A DNA stretch of 64,000 bases from positions 310,001 to 374,000 of the forward strand of contig CAXKVR010000006.1 in the NCBI GenBank assembly GCA_964058845.1, read 5' to 3'. This DNA is from Carex sylvatica. Its lineage: Eukaryota; Streptophyta; Magnoliopsida; Poales; Cyperaceae. Position numbers and translations under genes: made by a program. Below the pieces are notes generated by a model. The model saw only the letters and a list, made by a program, of their open reading frames with translations, made no database searches and was not told where the DNA came from. Positions 24,115 through 36,586 of this stretch are shown here, in pieces (the stretch's first letter is position 1; each line of letters begins with the position of its first letter).

Positions 24115-24236
24115 TTAAATTGAGAAGTCTTTATTTGGTTCGATTCAATTTGAATTTGAATTAATTCAGGTTATGACCTAAGATTTTAATTTACAGTTTG
24201 ATTTTGACAAATTAAATAAACTGAAATATTAGCAAA
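24115..24236. repeat. Partial tandem copy of the same unit
   Basis: Repeats the first roughly 120 bases of the unit at 23596 (GGTTCGATTCAATTTGAATT onward to AATATTAGCAAAT), with a few substitutions. Confidence 0.8.
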
Positions 24237-24325
24237 TGAGAGGGTTTGACACAACAAAAAGTATGGAGCTAAGAGAGAGCGAGAGAGGAGATGGAGAGAG
24301 GCTTGGCGATCTAGTGTTCAGTCAC

Positions 24326-24349
24326 GGGGGGGGGGGGGGGGGGGGGGGG
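24326..24349. repeat. G homopolymer (24 G)
   Basis: A run of 24 consecutive G in otherwise AT-rich DNA, downstream of GA-rich sequence. The length may be affected by sequencing or assembly error. Confidence 0.85.
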
Positions 24350-24741
24350 TGGCTTTGGTCGGGGTAGTGCCGGTCGGGGAAGCGAACAAACAAGGCCATG
24401 AGCGATGCTTCTACGAGAGAAGAGGCGATGCGCAAGGCGATTTAATTTTCTCTCTCTTTTCGCTGGGGAAGAAGAGAGGTGAACGAGTGGATTTCGAACT
24501 GGACACCTCCAGCATAGATGAAAATTTTAGTCATTTTTCTTTGGTCATTTTTACCCTTTACAGAATCAACTGTGAAAATTGATTCCACCTAAAATTTTGT
24601 AAAAATTTGGTTTCCATAGAAGCATCACTCTTCATCCTGACTCTACAATCATTTAATTTTAAAATAATTATTTATTTTAATTGACAAAAATTAAAAATAA
24701 ATCTTAACATATTATAACTAACTTATAACTATTCTTGAAAT

Positions 24742-25095
24742 GAGGAGGATTCCAATGCTCCATCTTTTTCATACCTTATCATACTTTATATTTTATATCT
24801 CTGTTTTCAAAGTCTAAATTGTCGATCCGAACCGTTCAACATAATATTTATACTAAAATATGCATGGAGATAAAATTTTATATTTTTTTAAATTTTTTTA
24901 CTAGTTTTTAAGAGAGATACAAAATCATTGTTTTTTAACCATTCAAAAAACAGTGTTTTTCTACCCATCTTAAAAAATAGTACAAAATTTTCAAAAATTA
25001 TAAAATTTGATCTCTAACCATATTTTAGTATATATCATGTTGAACGATTCAGATCGATAATTTGGACTCTGAAAACAAAAATATAAAATAAAAGT
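24742..25095. mobile_element. Foldback element A5, right end lost
   Basis: The left end GAGGAGGATTCCAATGC and A-type arms are present, but the right terminal module ends in decayed sequence near 25095 without the expected GCATT...CCTCCTC. More diverged than the other copies. Confidence 0.65.
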
Positions 25096-25099
25096 TTGG

Positions 25100-26174
25100 T
25101 TCACTACGCTATGGGATAAAAGTGCGTTATTTCAGCTACGACCGCTAGAGCGGTAATGGCAGTCCGCTATCTGCGCTACGCGCTATGACGCACGCTATGC
25201 TACATAGGCTTTTATATAAAGGCCCAAATTAAAAATTAATTTTAAAGATCAATTTTTTTCATGATCTAGATTGAAAAAAATAGATAGTTTATTCCATAAT
25301 TCCTATGTTTTTTTAATAAAAAATATATATAGTTTATGTCATGAATATGCTTAGGTTATTTTAAATGAAAAATATAGTTTATGATATTATTAGAGATACT
25401 TTGAATAATAATTTGGGCTTTGGACTAGTTTAATATGAATATTTTAATTTCTTAATCAATTTTGTATTATTTATTGATCTATGGGATTTTAGATAATATT
25501 ATAATTAGTAGAAATATAAAATATAATTTAATAAACAAAAAACGCTATGTAGGATAGCTTTCGATATAGTTACGCTATTCACAATAATTTTTTTTTACCT
25601 TTCCACTGTATCGCAATAATTGTTATTTAAAATCTTATTTACTATTATCAAGATTGGCCCAAGTATAACCTGGAATGTGGCTAGTTAACGGGCCTGTGTA
25701 ATCTTACCCTATTTGTGTTTTTCTTAATTCCAATTTTATGCTAGCAGATTGAGACAAGTCGGACCTTGAATTTTGTTATTTTATATAATACAAAATGATG
25801 TCTTCTAATTGAATATTTTCAAATAGAAGCATCGAATAATAAGTTTCGATCATATTAAGAGACTATAATATAATTTTATTCATTGGAAAACACCAAACAA
25901 TTGATTTGGGATGAGAAATTAATTAAATTAATTATTTTAAAAATATACTAAATTTCATCAGGTGTACAGAAAATTTACACGAGCCTTTTAATGATAGAAT
26001 ATTAAAATAAAAAATTTATAATAATACAAAGGCATTAGCTACAAAATCCACCCCTGGATAGTTTTCTTTTATTTAATTTTTATTATCTTTTTAGTTAATT
26101 GTTTGAGAATATTATTATCTTTTCTTCTTCTTTTTTTACCTTTCCTTGTTAGTTATTAGTACTATTATTATTAT
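25100..26174. other. AT-rich stretch with CGCTATG-type repeats
   Basis: Words such as ACGCTATG, CGCTACG and CCGCTATC cluster at 25100-25200 and recur inverted near 25545-25620. This is like the degenerate subterminal repeats of a hAT-type element, but no clear ends or target duplication were found. No gene is visible. Confidence 0.4.
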
Positions 26175-26567
26175 GAGGAGGGTTCAAATGCCTCCACTAT
26201 GCCTCTATTTTTAAAAACTTTAATAACTCAAAATTTAAAACTTAAAAGTCAAAATAAAACCATTAGATGTAATCTATGTTATTTTCTCTATGTGCTCATA
26301 AAAAATTATAACATTTCAATTTTATTTTTATGTGAATCAATAAGTTGAAAAATCAACGTCTATAAATTATTCACATTAGTACGTTTTTTACAAACTCTTG
26401 ATGACAATCAAAATAAAATTAAAATGCTATGATATTTTACACGTGCATTGATAAAATGATATAGATCATATTCAACAGTTTTATTTTAACTTCTAAATTT
26501 TAAATTTTGAGTTATTAAAGTTTTTAAAAATGGAGGCAAAAAAAATGAAGGCATTTGAACCCTCCTC
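26175..26567. mobile_element. Foldback element C1
   Basis: Near-palindrome of 393 bp with ends GAGGAGGGTTCAAATGCCTC and ...GGCATTTGAACCCTCCTC. The interior (AACTCAAAATTTAAAA, AATCAATAAGTTGAAAAAT) is unrelated to the A core. Flanked by ATTATTATTAT on both sides. Confidence 0.8.
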
Positions 26568-26828
26568 TATTATTATATATATATTTTTTAGATAGTTGGT
26601 ATTTTCATATTGATTTCATTTTTTAATTCCTCCAATTAAGGTGAAAAACCGAATAATAGAGGTAGCTGAATTATATTGAACTGTTATCCTAGAAATTAAT
26701 TGCATAATCTCATAATTTAATCCAGGCAAAGTCCTTCAATTATTCTATGAGTAGAAATTAAAAGAATAAAGTATGGAATCATTCGTACAAGCTGAAATGA
26801 TATATATATATATATATATAGATATATA

Positions 26829-27612
26829 GAGGTTGGCTACTATGCTTATGTAAGCATATCCCCACATATGTTTATAACTCATTTTTGTGTTTTCAATGTC
26901 CAAATGGTCAATCTGAACCGTTAGATGTGATCTCTATATTGAAATGTGCTTGGAGACCAAATTTTACATTTTTCTGAATTTTTTACTATTTATTAAGCCA
27001 ATTTGAAAATCTCTGATTCAACGGTGGTTTCTAATTTTACTGTTTTGTTAAGCCACCGTTGGATCAGCGATTTTCAAAGTGGCTTAGTAAAAATAAATCA
27101 GAAAAATGTAAAATTTGGTCTCCAAGCACATTTCAATATAGAGATCACATCTAATAGTTCAGATCAACCATTTGGACAATGGAAACACAAAAATAAGTTA
27201 TAAGCATACGTGGGGATATGCTTATAACTCATTTTTGTATTTTCAATGTCCAAATGGTTGATCTGAACCGTTAGATGTGATCTCTATATTGAAATGTGAT
27301 TGGAGACCAAAATTTATATTTTTCTGAATTTTTTTACTATTTATTAAACCACCTTGAAGATCGCTGATCCAACGATGGCTTAACAAAACAGTAAAATCAA
27401 AAGCCACCGTTGGATCAGTGATCTTCAAGGTGACTTAATAAATAGTAAAAAAATTTAGAAAAATGTAAAATTTGGTCTCCAAGCACATTTCAATATAGAG
27501 ATCACATCTAACGGTTCTAACGGTTCAGATCGACTATTTGGACATTGGAAACACAAAAATGAGTTATAAGCATATGTGGGGATATGCTTATATAAGCATA
27601 GTAGCCAACCTC
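26829..27612. mobile_element. Foldback dimer A6-A7
   Basis: Two A-type palindromes joined head to tail, about 385 bp each, sharing a central module near 27200-27225 (CATACGTGGGGATATGC). Only the outermost ends carry the complete terminus GAGGTTGGCTACTATGC and its complement. Both centres hold a nested hairpin, CCAACGGTGGCTT / AAGCCACCGTTGG (changed at one base in the second left arm). Flanks are (TA)n on both sides. Confidence 0.8.
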
Positions 27613-27781
27613 TATATATATATATATATATATATATAATAGGAAATTAAGCAAACACATACGAAAGAAGCTTATAAAGTGGTGCTAATTAAGAAGCAGA
27701 AAACGTAAGAAAAACATATATTAACAAGCAAGCCAACTACATATAATGAATATATAAATTAACTGGAGAACCAGAGAAGCT

Positions 27782-30700
27782 TCAATAATAACTCTTAAAG
27801 ATTAGAGAGGGAATATGCTTTATTTTCCATTGTTCTCCTAGCATCTTGGATTTGATGGAATCCGCACGACGTACAGTGCACTCTAGAATGTTGGGCAGAT
27901 ATTGCAAGTCAGGAACCTGCTCCGGGAACCCCCAGTCACCTCCGAGCTTGAGTTGGTTGAGGACGGCCATAGCACCCTCCTCTATTTTCCATTCGACCAT
28001 ATACATTACATTAAGAAGGAATTTTTGCAAGCAACCAAAGCCTCCCCTGGAGCAGATCATCATCCGGTTTTCAGTTTTAATTACTCCCTCTAGTGTGAGT
28101 ACCCTGAGCTTTGGCAACTTCTCTAGTTGGGGCATCGGGTCTTCCTTAAAACTAATCCAACAAAGTTTTAGCTTAACGAGATTCGGTGGGAACAGGGTAC
28201 AATCAATAACTTCTTTCAGGCGCCAATATGTGCCCCCTGTCAGTTTGAATGAATGCAAACGGTTGTGGTTTTTGAAGGCTAAGATGCAATCTGGAAATGT
28301 GGTTTGCTTGTCGTCTCCTATTATTCTTAAATGAAGAGAACTCATATGATTTAGGTTGCCTAACAAATTGATCAAAGGTTCGCATGCAACATCTTCAGGT
28401 ATAACAATCCCCAACTCACGAATATAGGGAAAGTGAGGCAGTTCTGCAACCCAGTCTTGCCTAGCTCTCACCTCTTTTAAGGTCAATAAATTTGGCAATT
28501 CTACTGCTGATCGTGGTCCCTTTGGAATTTCATTGCACCAAAGACAAATAGAGAGGTTGACATGCCTCAACTGTTTGTTACCCCAAAAGGACTGTGGCAA
28601 CTCACCATGACTTGTACAACCCCATGCATGCACCGTTTGTAAATTCTTCATGTAAGTTAAAGGATATCTATTAAAAAAACTAAAAGGGGCATTAATACTA
28701 GAACATCTATCTTCAAGCCCAAAGTATTTCAAGGCCGTCAGGGAATCCAAGCCCAAATTAGTATCTTCCAAGTCTTTGATGTGTAAAACTCGCAGTGTTC
28801 CAAACCTATTATAATTTGGTACATCTCCGAAATTTATCAAAGAACGAAGATTTGTGAAAGCATGTTCTCTTATCTTATTGCCGTAGTTGTGAAGTGCAAC
28901 ACGACGTGTGCAAGTGCGACAACTCAGATTGGCGTCATTCTTTGAGAGTACTATCAGAAAATTATCCTCCTTGGCCTTTTGAATGGCTAGGTCGCGTAGG
29001 AGATCATGTATATGACAATACTTGATTTTACCTGTACAAGATCTACTTGAGACTTGTACCATGCACCTGTGTGGAATTAATTAAGAAAAAAATATATATG
29101 AACAAATGAATCCTGAGAATACAATTACATAATATTGTAATCATAATTAACGACTCTAGTGTGGAAATTGCCATTGGTTTGCAAAATTAGTCGGTCAAAC
29201 AAAAATTTATTCCAAATTAATATAATAAGCGAAGCATTGCATAAATAACCCCTAAATTAGGTCGTCCAAATTAGTATCTTCTCTAGTTGGGGCATCGGGT
29301 TTTCCATAAAGAATTTCAAATTAATATAACGTGAGAAGAGGCTTAACAGCTAGCGGCTGCGCGCGCATGCCAAAGTTCTTGAAAAACAGAGAGGTCTAAA
29401 TGTCTAAAAAATAAACATCCTCCAACCAAACTACTTTAATTTTCAATACTTCAAACTAGAGTCGTCCCATGACAATTATTGGGTTTGCATTACAGTACAT
29501 GAATTTCAAATTGTTGTGTTATGGACGTATCATGGTGGTTACAGTTTCCATGCAATTGTAGAAGAACCGAACCCCCATCAAGATTTGGAAGTCTTTGTTA
29601 AATTTGGTTAAATTTTTTATAATTTAGAAATAGACATAAAAATTTATTTGGCACAATTGCATTTCCAATATGATAATGCGGATTGATGCATAGAATAATG
29701 AACCAACCATGTCTATTTAAAAAAACTGCAAAAACTATATGTAATTGCAGTTCACAAGATAATTTAATGATAATTAAATATAAAGTATGTACCTTTGCAC
29801 AAGTTCTTGTAAGTAGCTTTCAGCAACATCCTCCAATAATTTTGTCCTCTCTTGTCGTATGAATCCTTCTGCAATCCATAATTGAATCAGAATTGTTGCT
29901 TTGATTTGATAGTCCTCAGGAAAAACCCCAAAATACATGAAGCAGGGCTTGAGAGCAACTGGCAAATGCTCATAACTGGTTGATATAACACCCGTGAAGT
30001 TGATACAATCAGTTTGCCAATCCATTCTTTGCATCTCCTCATCCCATGTAATGTAATTGGGATTTTTTCTTGATAAGAATCCGCCAAGCACCACCAATGG
30101 TAGAGGCCATCCACCACATTTTTTCGAAAATTGAGTTGCTAGGGGAATTAAATCACTGGGGCACTCGTTTGCAAATTGATTAGGAAAAATCTTTTTCAGC
30201 AATAGTTGTTTGCTTTCTTTTTCATTTAAGGGTTGTATTACATATGGCTTAGATATTCTATCCATCTCTTCAGCAATATTAATGAACCTGATAATAATCA
30301 ATACACAAATATAATTAAGAAGCATATTTTATTAGAAGGAATCACTTCACAATGGTTATTTTGACAATCTTAAAAAAAAAATTTCAAACCCAAGCCAAAT
30401 TTAAATAAATTAAAATTAAAATTATAGATATATTATTGGATATATAGTTAGTGTAACAATCTGATTTTATGTAATTCAAATTTTTTTTGAAGATGCATTT
30501 AAGGACAGTTAATTTTAATTTCAGACCTTGACATGACAAAGTTCTGATGTACGATAAAACATATATCAAATGGTACCATATTTATAAGCATTATGTGGAT
30601 AATATTGATCCTGTCTTTATTGTTGGATTTCAAATTAAAAAAATTTCTTTGAAGATTATTAATATTTTCAAAAATAAGAATTATCAAACCATGTCGTCAT

Positions 30701-32073
30701 TAATTATTATAACACTATTTTACAGTAAATGAATAGCAAACTAACCTAGAAGTAATTAACACTCGACTTCCATTATGAGTATCAGGAAGAGCAGACTGAA
30801 GTTGATCAGTCCAGACATTGCTTAACCAAACATCATCCAATACAATCAGATATTTTCTCTCGCTCAGGCATTTGTTAAGCTCGGTAATGAAATATTGTTC
30901 GCCATTTTTCCGCTTCTCTGTGTTAACTTTTTGAATCTCTTCTAGCATCTTAATCAAAATATCTATCAGCTTGTATTCTTGCGAAATAGTTAACCACATA
31001 GAGATGTCGAAGTGACGTTTAACTTCAGCACTATGAAATGTATCAAATAAATTCATTAGATGATTTCTATACAACTACTTAACATACCATACATGTTGGA
31101 AGTTAACACAAATTAAGATTTAATGAAAGTAGCTAGTTTGAGTCATAACAAAAATTATCTGTAATTAAGTTTTTTTGTTTTTTTTTTTCATGTGGTGGAA
31201 CTTCATTGAGCACCTAAATAACATCCTACATTTAATTTGCGATAATTTATATCCATAAACAACCACTTTAGAGTAAACAACAATATTTAGTCAATAACAT
31301 TAATTATTCTCTTCAGGGAAAGTTTTTTTTTTTTCTTTTTTGCATAAACTTCGGGGAAAGTTACCAATTTAAAAAATAAACTATTTATAGTCTCTAATAT
31401 GTCTTATTTATACGTATAAGAAACAATTTCTATGTCTGTTGAGTTACCTTTTGTACACTTTCTTTGCGAGTGTAGTTTTTCCTGAACCACCAGCTCCAAT
31501 AATTGAGATCACAGCTCGCCTCGTAATATTTATATCAATGAGTTGGTCGACAATCGTTTTCATGTCAACTCCGAAGCCGACAACCTCCAGTTCATCTATG
31601 TCAGGATTAACGAATGGCCTTGTATGTTGCTCGACAGAGGCCCCACTACTAGTTTCATTTAGATCTTCTATATTTATGCCGTAGGTTTTTGTGTTTTCTG
31701 ATATTTCACGGAGTCTCTGTTGGACTTGGTCTATTTTCTTAGCTATTTTGTGTTTGGCAATCAGGTTGATGGACATGCTTATCTTTTTCAGTTTGTCGAG
31801 GAGGCCTTCCGATCTACCTCCACCTACCTCCGCCAAAAACTTCTCTAATATGTCTTCTATTAAATACCCAACTTGTTGAACATCATTCACCCATTTTTTT
31901 ACCCTGTTATCTTTGTGTCGTTTTGTATCTGCATCTCTCAAGAAACACTGGATCCATTCGAGCTGGTCTTGAACCCACTTGACCTTCTCATGTGCCCCGT
32001 GAAGAATGAGTGCTTCTTGAACTAGGGCATCAGCCAGCTTGACAAGAACAAGGTTAATGGTAGTCTGAGCCAT
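27782..32073 (-). CDS. CC-NB-ARC-LRR disease-resistance protein (CNL)
   Basis: Intracellular immune receptor of the RPP8/RPP13-like kind, expected to detect pathogen effectors and trigger defence. Four exons, 32073-31448, 31030-30746, 30287-29793 and 29066-27782, give 896 aa, a normal CNL length. Residues 1-165 are the Rx-type coiled coil, with an EDVID-like LIEDILE. The NB-ARC shows P-loop GAGGSGKTT (193-201), kinase-2 LIVLDDVW (270-277), RNBS-B GSRVLITSR (296-304), a GLPL variant GGWPLPL (362-368) and RNBS-D CFMYFGVFPED (419-429). The MHD site reads IHD (488-490). About 400 residues of irregular LRRs follow. Introns inside the NB-ARC are unusual for many CNLs, but all borders are GT/AG and frames close. 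The next-door fragment at 33314-35469 is a decayed relative. Probably functional. Confidence 0.92.
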
Positions 32074-33253
32074 CTCTTTAAATTGTATAGAATGTTTACT
32101 GAGTGATTAAGGATAAGGTGCAGGGATAGATGGTTTGTCTCAGTTTTTATTTTGAGTTATTGGGGCCTTGAAGAATGAGAATGGAACAATTAATAGAAAT
32201 GAAATACCCATCACACCCAGGATATATATATTCGACCGATCTGTTCTTAAAAATTACCAATAACCCCTCAACAAGTTCAGAAACCATTGAAGGAATCTCA
32301 GATATTTAACCAAAGTTCCCTGAAAAGTTAGAAATTACAAAACTACCCTTATAGCCTTGGAGAACTCCGAATAAATTCAAATAAATTCCATAAAAACTAA
32401 AAAAAGAAGAAGCTAATAATCCCAAATAAATTTCTTAAAATCACGAATAAACTAAAATAAATTCAAGAAAATTTACAAACCCAGACTCAAAACCTAAAAT
32501 ACTTAATGTACAAAATATGTTTCTCAAAATCATTATCATTTATCAATTATGAAAAAATAAAATAGTATTAGACATTTATAAATGAAGGGTAAATTTCCAC
32601 AATCTTTCTTATAGGGGCCCTACCACAATCTTTTGTCTCCTCGCTGTCTCTTGGGCACATTTTCTTGGTTTTCTACGAATTAAGCAGCACTGGAGAAAGA
32701 GAAACCAAACACATACATGTGTTTTTAGAGAGTAGCAGGACTTATCATTTCTTATGAAATGGAGTGAAATGCAGTCTCTCAAGTCTCAGTCGTCGCCTTT
32801 AGAGTTCAGAGTGGACCCCACGCGCCATCACAGATTCTCACATAATTTGATATGGTGAATTAAATAATTGAGAAAGGTAAAGATAAGATGAGATAGGAAG
32901 TACACTGAACAGGATGGCAATGGGACATGAACAAGAAACACAGACACGGTTTCCCTATTCTAAAGTTGAAAAAGGTAAGCACTTCTTTATAATTTTTATG
33001 TAGCGGGTTGAAATACACCTCATTATTTTGTAACTACATAATTGCATACAGAGTATGTTTCAGATTTTATTATAATCACGGGTCACAGATTTTTATCGAC
33101 ATCGGTCAGATTATGTTGGGGCCACAGTGTCACACCACCCATGTCGCATGTCGGTGATCCCTGTTTGGTTCTCAGGGCCCCACACGTTACGGCTTCAATC
33201 TGCCCAAGTTGCTCATATAAAATAGATTTGGTTGTTGGCTAGAAATTAAAGTT
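32074..33253. other. CNL upstream region
   Basis: A TATA-like ATATATATA lies near 32222-32231, about 150 bases upstream of the CNL ATG, and could be its promoter. The remainder is AT-rich with no gene or recognised repeat. Confidence 0.4.
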
Positions 33254-33313
33254 GAGTAGAATTAGGGTGTTCTTAAACTCATCAAAGTTTTTGATGAGTA
33301 TAATTCTAAAATT
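33254..33313. mobile_element. Terminal fragment of a B-type foldback
   Basis: GAGTAGAATTAGGGTGTTCT and the following 40 bases match the left end of B1 (6898) up to TTCTAAAATTT. The sequence then passes directly into NLR-like coding DNA. See the element at 35470, which lacks this same end. Confidence 0.75.
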
Positions 33314-35469
33314 TAGCTTAACGAGATTTGGTGGGAACAGGGTACAATCAATAACTTCTTTCAGGCGCCAATATTGGATCTCCGTCAGTTTGAATGAATG
33401 CAAACGGTTGTGGTTTTTGAAGGCTGAGATGCAATCTGGAAATGTGATTTGGCTCATGAAGTTTCCTTTTCTTAAATTAAGAGAACCCATATAATTTAGG
33501 TTGCTTAACAAATTGATCAATGGTTCCCATGCAACATCCAGTCTGCAATCCAGTCTTGCCTAGCTCTCACCTCTTTTAAGGTCAATAAATTTGGCAAGTC
33601 TACTGCTGATCGTGGTCCCTTTGGAATTTCGTTGCAACTATAACAGAAAGAGAGGTTGATATGCCTCAACTGTTTGTTACCCCAAAAGGACCGTGGCAAC
33701 CCACCATGACTTGTACAACCCCATGCATGCACCGTTTGTAAATTCTTCATGCAAGTTAAAGGATATCTATTAAAAAAACTAAAAGGGGCATTAATCCTAC
33801 TTCTCCGAAATTTATCAAAGAACAAAGATTTGTGAAAGCATGTTCTCTTATCTTATTGCCGTAGTTATGAAGTGCAACACGACGTGTGCAAGTGCGACAA
33901 CTCAAATTGGCGTCATTCTTTGAGAGTACTGTCAAAAAATTATCCTCTTTGGCCTTCTGAATGGCTAGATCGCGTAGGAGATCATGAATATGTCAATACT
34001 TGATTTTACCTGTACAAGATCTACTTGAGACTTGCACCATGCACCTGTGTTAGTTACCACAAAAGTTGATTTGATTATTAGTTATTAATATATTCAATGC
34101 GGAATTAAGAAAAAAATATATGAACAAATGAATTCTGAGAATACAAGTACATAATATTGTAATTATAGTTAACTACTATCATTTTCTTAAATATAGTGTG
34201 GAAATTACCATTGGTTTGCACAATTAGTCGGTCAAACAAAAATTTCCACAAAGAATTCCAAATTAATATAACAAGCGAGGCATTGCATAAATAACCCCTA
34301 AATTAGGCCGTACGGAAAATCTCTAGAACTGGAATGTTTTCCATAAAGAATTCCAAATTAATATAACGTGAGAAGAGGCTTAACAGCGGCTGCCAAAGTT
34401 CTTGAAAAACAGAGAGGTCTAAATGTCTAAAAATTAAATAAACAATATCCTCCAACCAAACTACTTTAATTTTCAATACTTCAAACTAGAGTAATCACAT
34501 GACAATTATTGGGTTTGCATTACAGTACATGGATTTCAAATTGTCATGTTATATATGGACGTATATATCATGGTGGTTACAGTTTCCATGCAATTGTAGA
34601 AGAACCGAGCCCCCATCAAGATTTTGAAGATGATTGTTAAATTTGGTTAAAATTTTTATAATTTAGCGATAGATATATAAATTTATTTGGCATAATTGCA
34701 TTTCCAATATGATAATGCGGATTTGATGCATAGAATAATGAACCAACTATGTCTATTAAAAAAAAATTGCAAAAACTATATGTAATTGCAGTTCACAAGA
34801 TAATTTAATAATAATTAATATAAAGTATGTACCTTTGTACAAGCTTTTGCAAGTAGCTTTCAGCAACATCTTCCAATAATTTTGTCCTCTCTTGTCGTAT
34901 GAATCCCTCTGCAATCTATAATTGAATCAGAGTTGTTGCTTTAATTTGATAGTCCTCAGGAAAAACACCAAAATACATGAAGCAGGGTTTGAGAGCAACT
35001 GGCAAATTCTCATAACTGGTTGATATAACACCCATGAAGTTGCTACCTTGAGTTTGCCAATCCATTTTTTGCATCTCCTCATCCCATGTAATGCAATTGG
35101 GATTTTTTCTTAATAAGATTCCGCCAAGCACCACCAATGGTAGAGGCCATCCACCACATTTTTTCGTAAATTGAGTTGCTAGGGGAATTAAATCACTGGG
35201 GCACTCGTTTGCAAATTGATTAGAAAAAATCTTTATCAGCAATAGTTGTTTGCTTTCTTCTTCGTTTAAGGGTTTTATCACATATGGCTTAGATATTCTA
35301 TCCATCTCTTCAGCAACATTAATGAACCTGATAATAATCAATACACATATACAAGAAGCGTATTTTGTTAGAAGGAATCACTTCACAATGGTTATTTCTT
35401 AATTTATTTTTTTCAAACTCAAGCCAAATTTAAATAAATTAAAATTAAAATTATAGATATATTATTGGA
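33314..35469 (-). pseudogene. Broken CNL fragment
   Basis: Copy of the middle and part of the LRR of the CNL at 27782-32073, including intron 3 and part of intron 2. The coiled coil, P-loop and kinase-2 exons are absent. In the exon 3 equivalent (about 35327-34840) the Trp codon after LIQL reads TAG near 34919. In the exon 4 equivalent (from about 34051) the Cys codon after KIKY reads TGA. Two LRR deletions are visible, around 33800 (about 40 residues) and around 33532 (about 20 residues). Its homology to the intact gene stops at 35469, where a B-type foldback begins, and at 33313, where a B-type terminal fragment lies. It cannot encode a receptor. Confidence 0.9.
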
Positions 35470-35841
35470 GTGAGCTTAACCCTAAAATCCATCAAATCGG
35501 TTTCAAATGACGAATCCGAACCGTTGAAATCCGCCTACCTTACGAGTGATGCATCTACATGTGAAAATTTTAAACATTCAAATTAATTTAGTATAAAGTC
35601 AAGCGGTCAAAAAACATTCAAAAATGAATGCACTAAAATTAATTTATTAACCTTTTAATTTTGACCGATTGACTTTATACTAAATTAATTCAAATGTTTA
35701 AAATTTTCACATGCAGACACATCACTCGTAATATAGACGGATTCTAACGGTTCGGATTCATCATTTGAAACCAATTTAATAAGTTTTGAAGTTAAGCTCA
35801 CCAAACACTTTGATGAGATTAAGAACACCCTAGTTCTACTC
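35470..35841. mobile_element. Foldback element B2, left tip missing
   Basis: B-type palindrome. It begins at GTGAGCTTAACCC, lacking the outer roughly 40 bases of the family's left end, and ends ...CACCCTAGTTCTACTC. The missing end type is found at 33254-33313 on the far side of the NLR fragment. Confidence 0.75.
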
Positions 35842-36052
35842 TAGATTGTATAACAATATTCTTTACCTTTCTTTTTCTTCACCTTTGATAATTGGGGGTT
35901 GAAGGCTTAGAAATAAGTATGATATTTTTTTCACAATTTTGTGGTTCGGAAAAAGTTCATTATTACTCCAAACTTCTGATCATTTTTAGTTTGGGCTGAT
36001 TGAATTAAAAAGTATTATATTTAATCAATGCAGCACGATACAACCATTTTTT

Positions 36053-36562
36053 AGTTTATTAATTTGGTTCGATTCAATTTGAATTTGAATTAATTCAGGT
36101 CATGACCTCAGATTTTAATTTACAGTTTGATTTTGACAAATTAAATAAACTGAAATATTAGCAAATATTATATTAGTAGTTTGACAAGTAAATACTTTTT
36201 TTTTGTTTCAATTTTTTTCATATTAATTCGGTTTAAACAATTTAAAATGTGGTTCATTGAATTCATTTTTATAATTAATTTGATTGGTAATTTGGTTAGG
36301 CTTAATTCTCATTTTGTACGTCTTTCATTTAATTTATTTATCGCTGGCTGATAATCGTTTAATTAAAAAAAAACATGAAAGGAGGTCAATACAATATTTC
36401 TCTCTAAAAAAAAAAAAATTGAGACACAAAACAAAAAAATGTGAGAAGATGCCACATATATATATATACCCAAAGAGGAAAAACGGTATAACTACATTGG
36501 TTTGCTTGTTTTTTAAATTGAGAAGTCTTCATATTGGTACCAAACCAAACACCAAAACCATT
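36053..36562. repeat. GLOX 3' flank, parental copy
   Basis: About 500 bp matching 23596-24110. It ends about 25 bases from the GLOX stop codon, so it probably includes that gene's 3' untranslated region. Confidence 0.8.
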
Positions 36563-36586
36563 TGAAATAATTGGCAACAAACTTTT

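Noticed and set aside
30499..30732. Short ORFs in CNL intron 2
   Set aside because: AT-rich, domain-free and inside an intron whose borders close the CNL frame.
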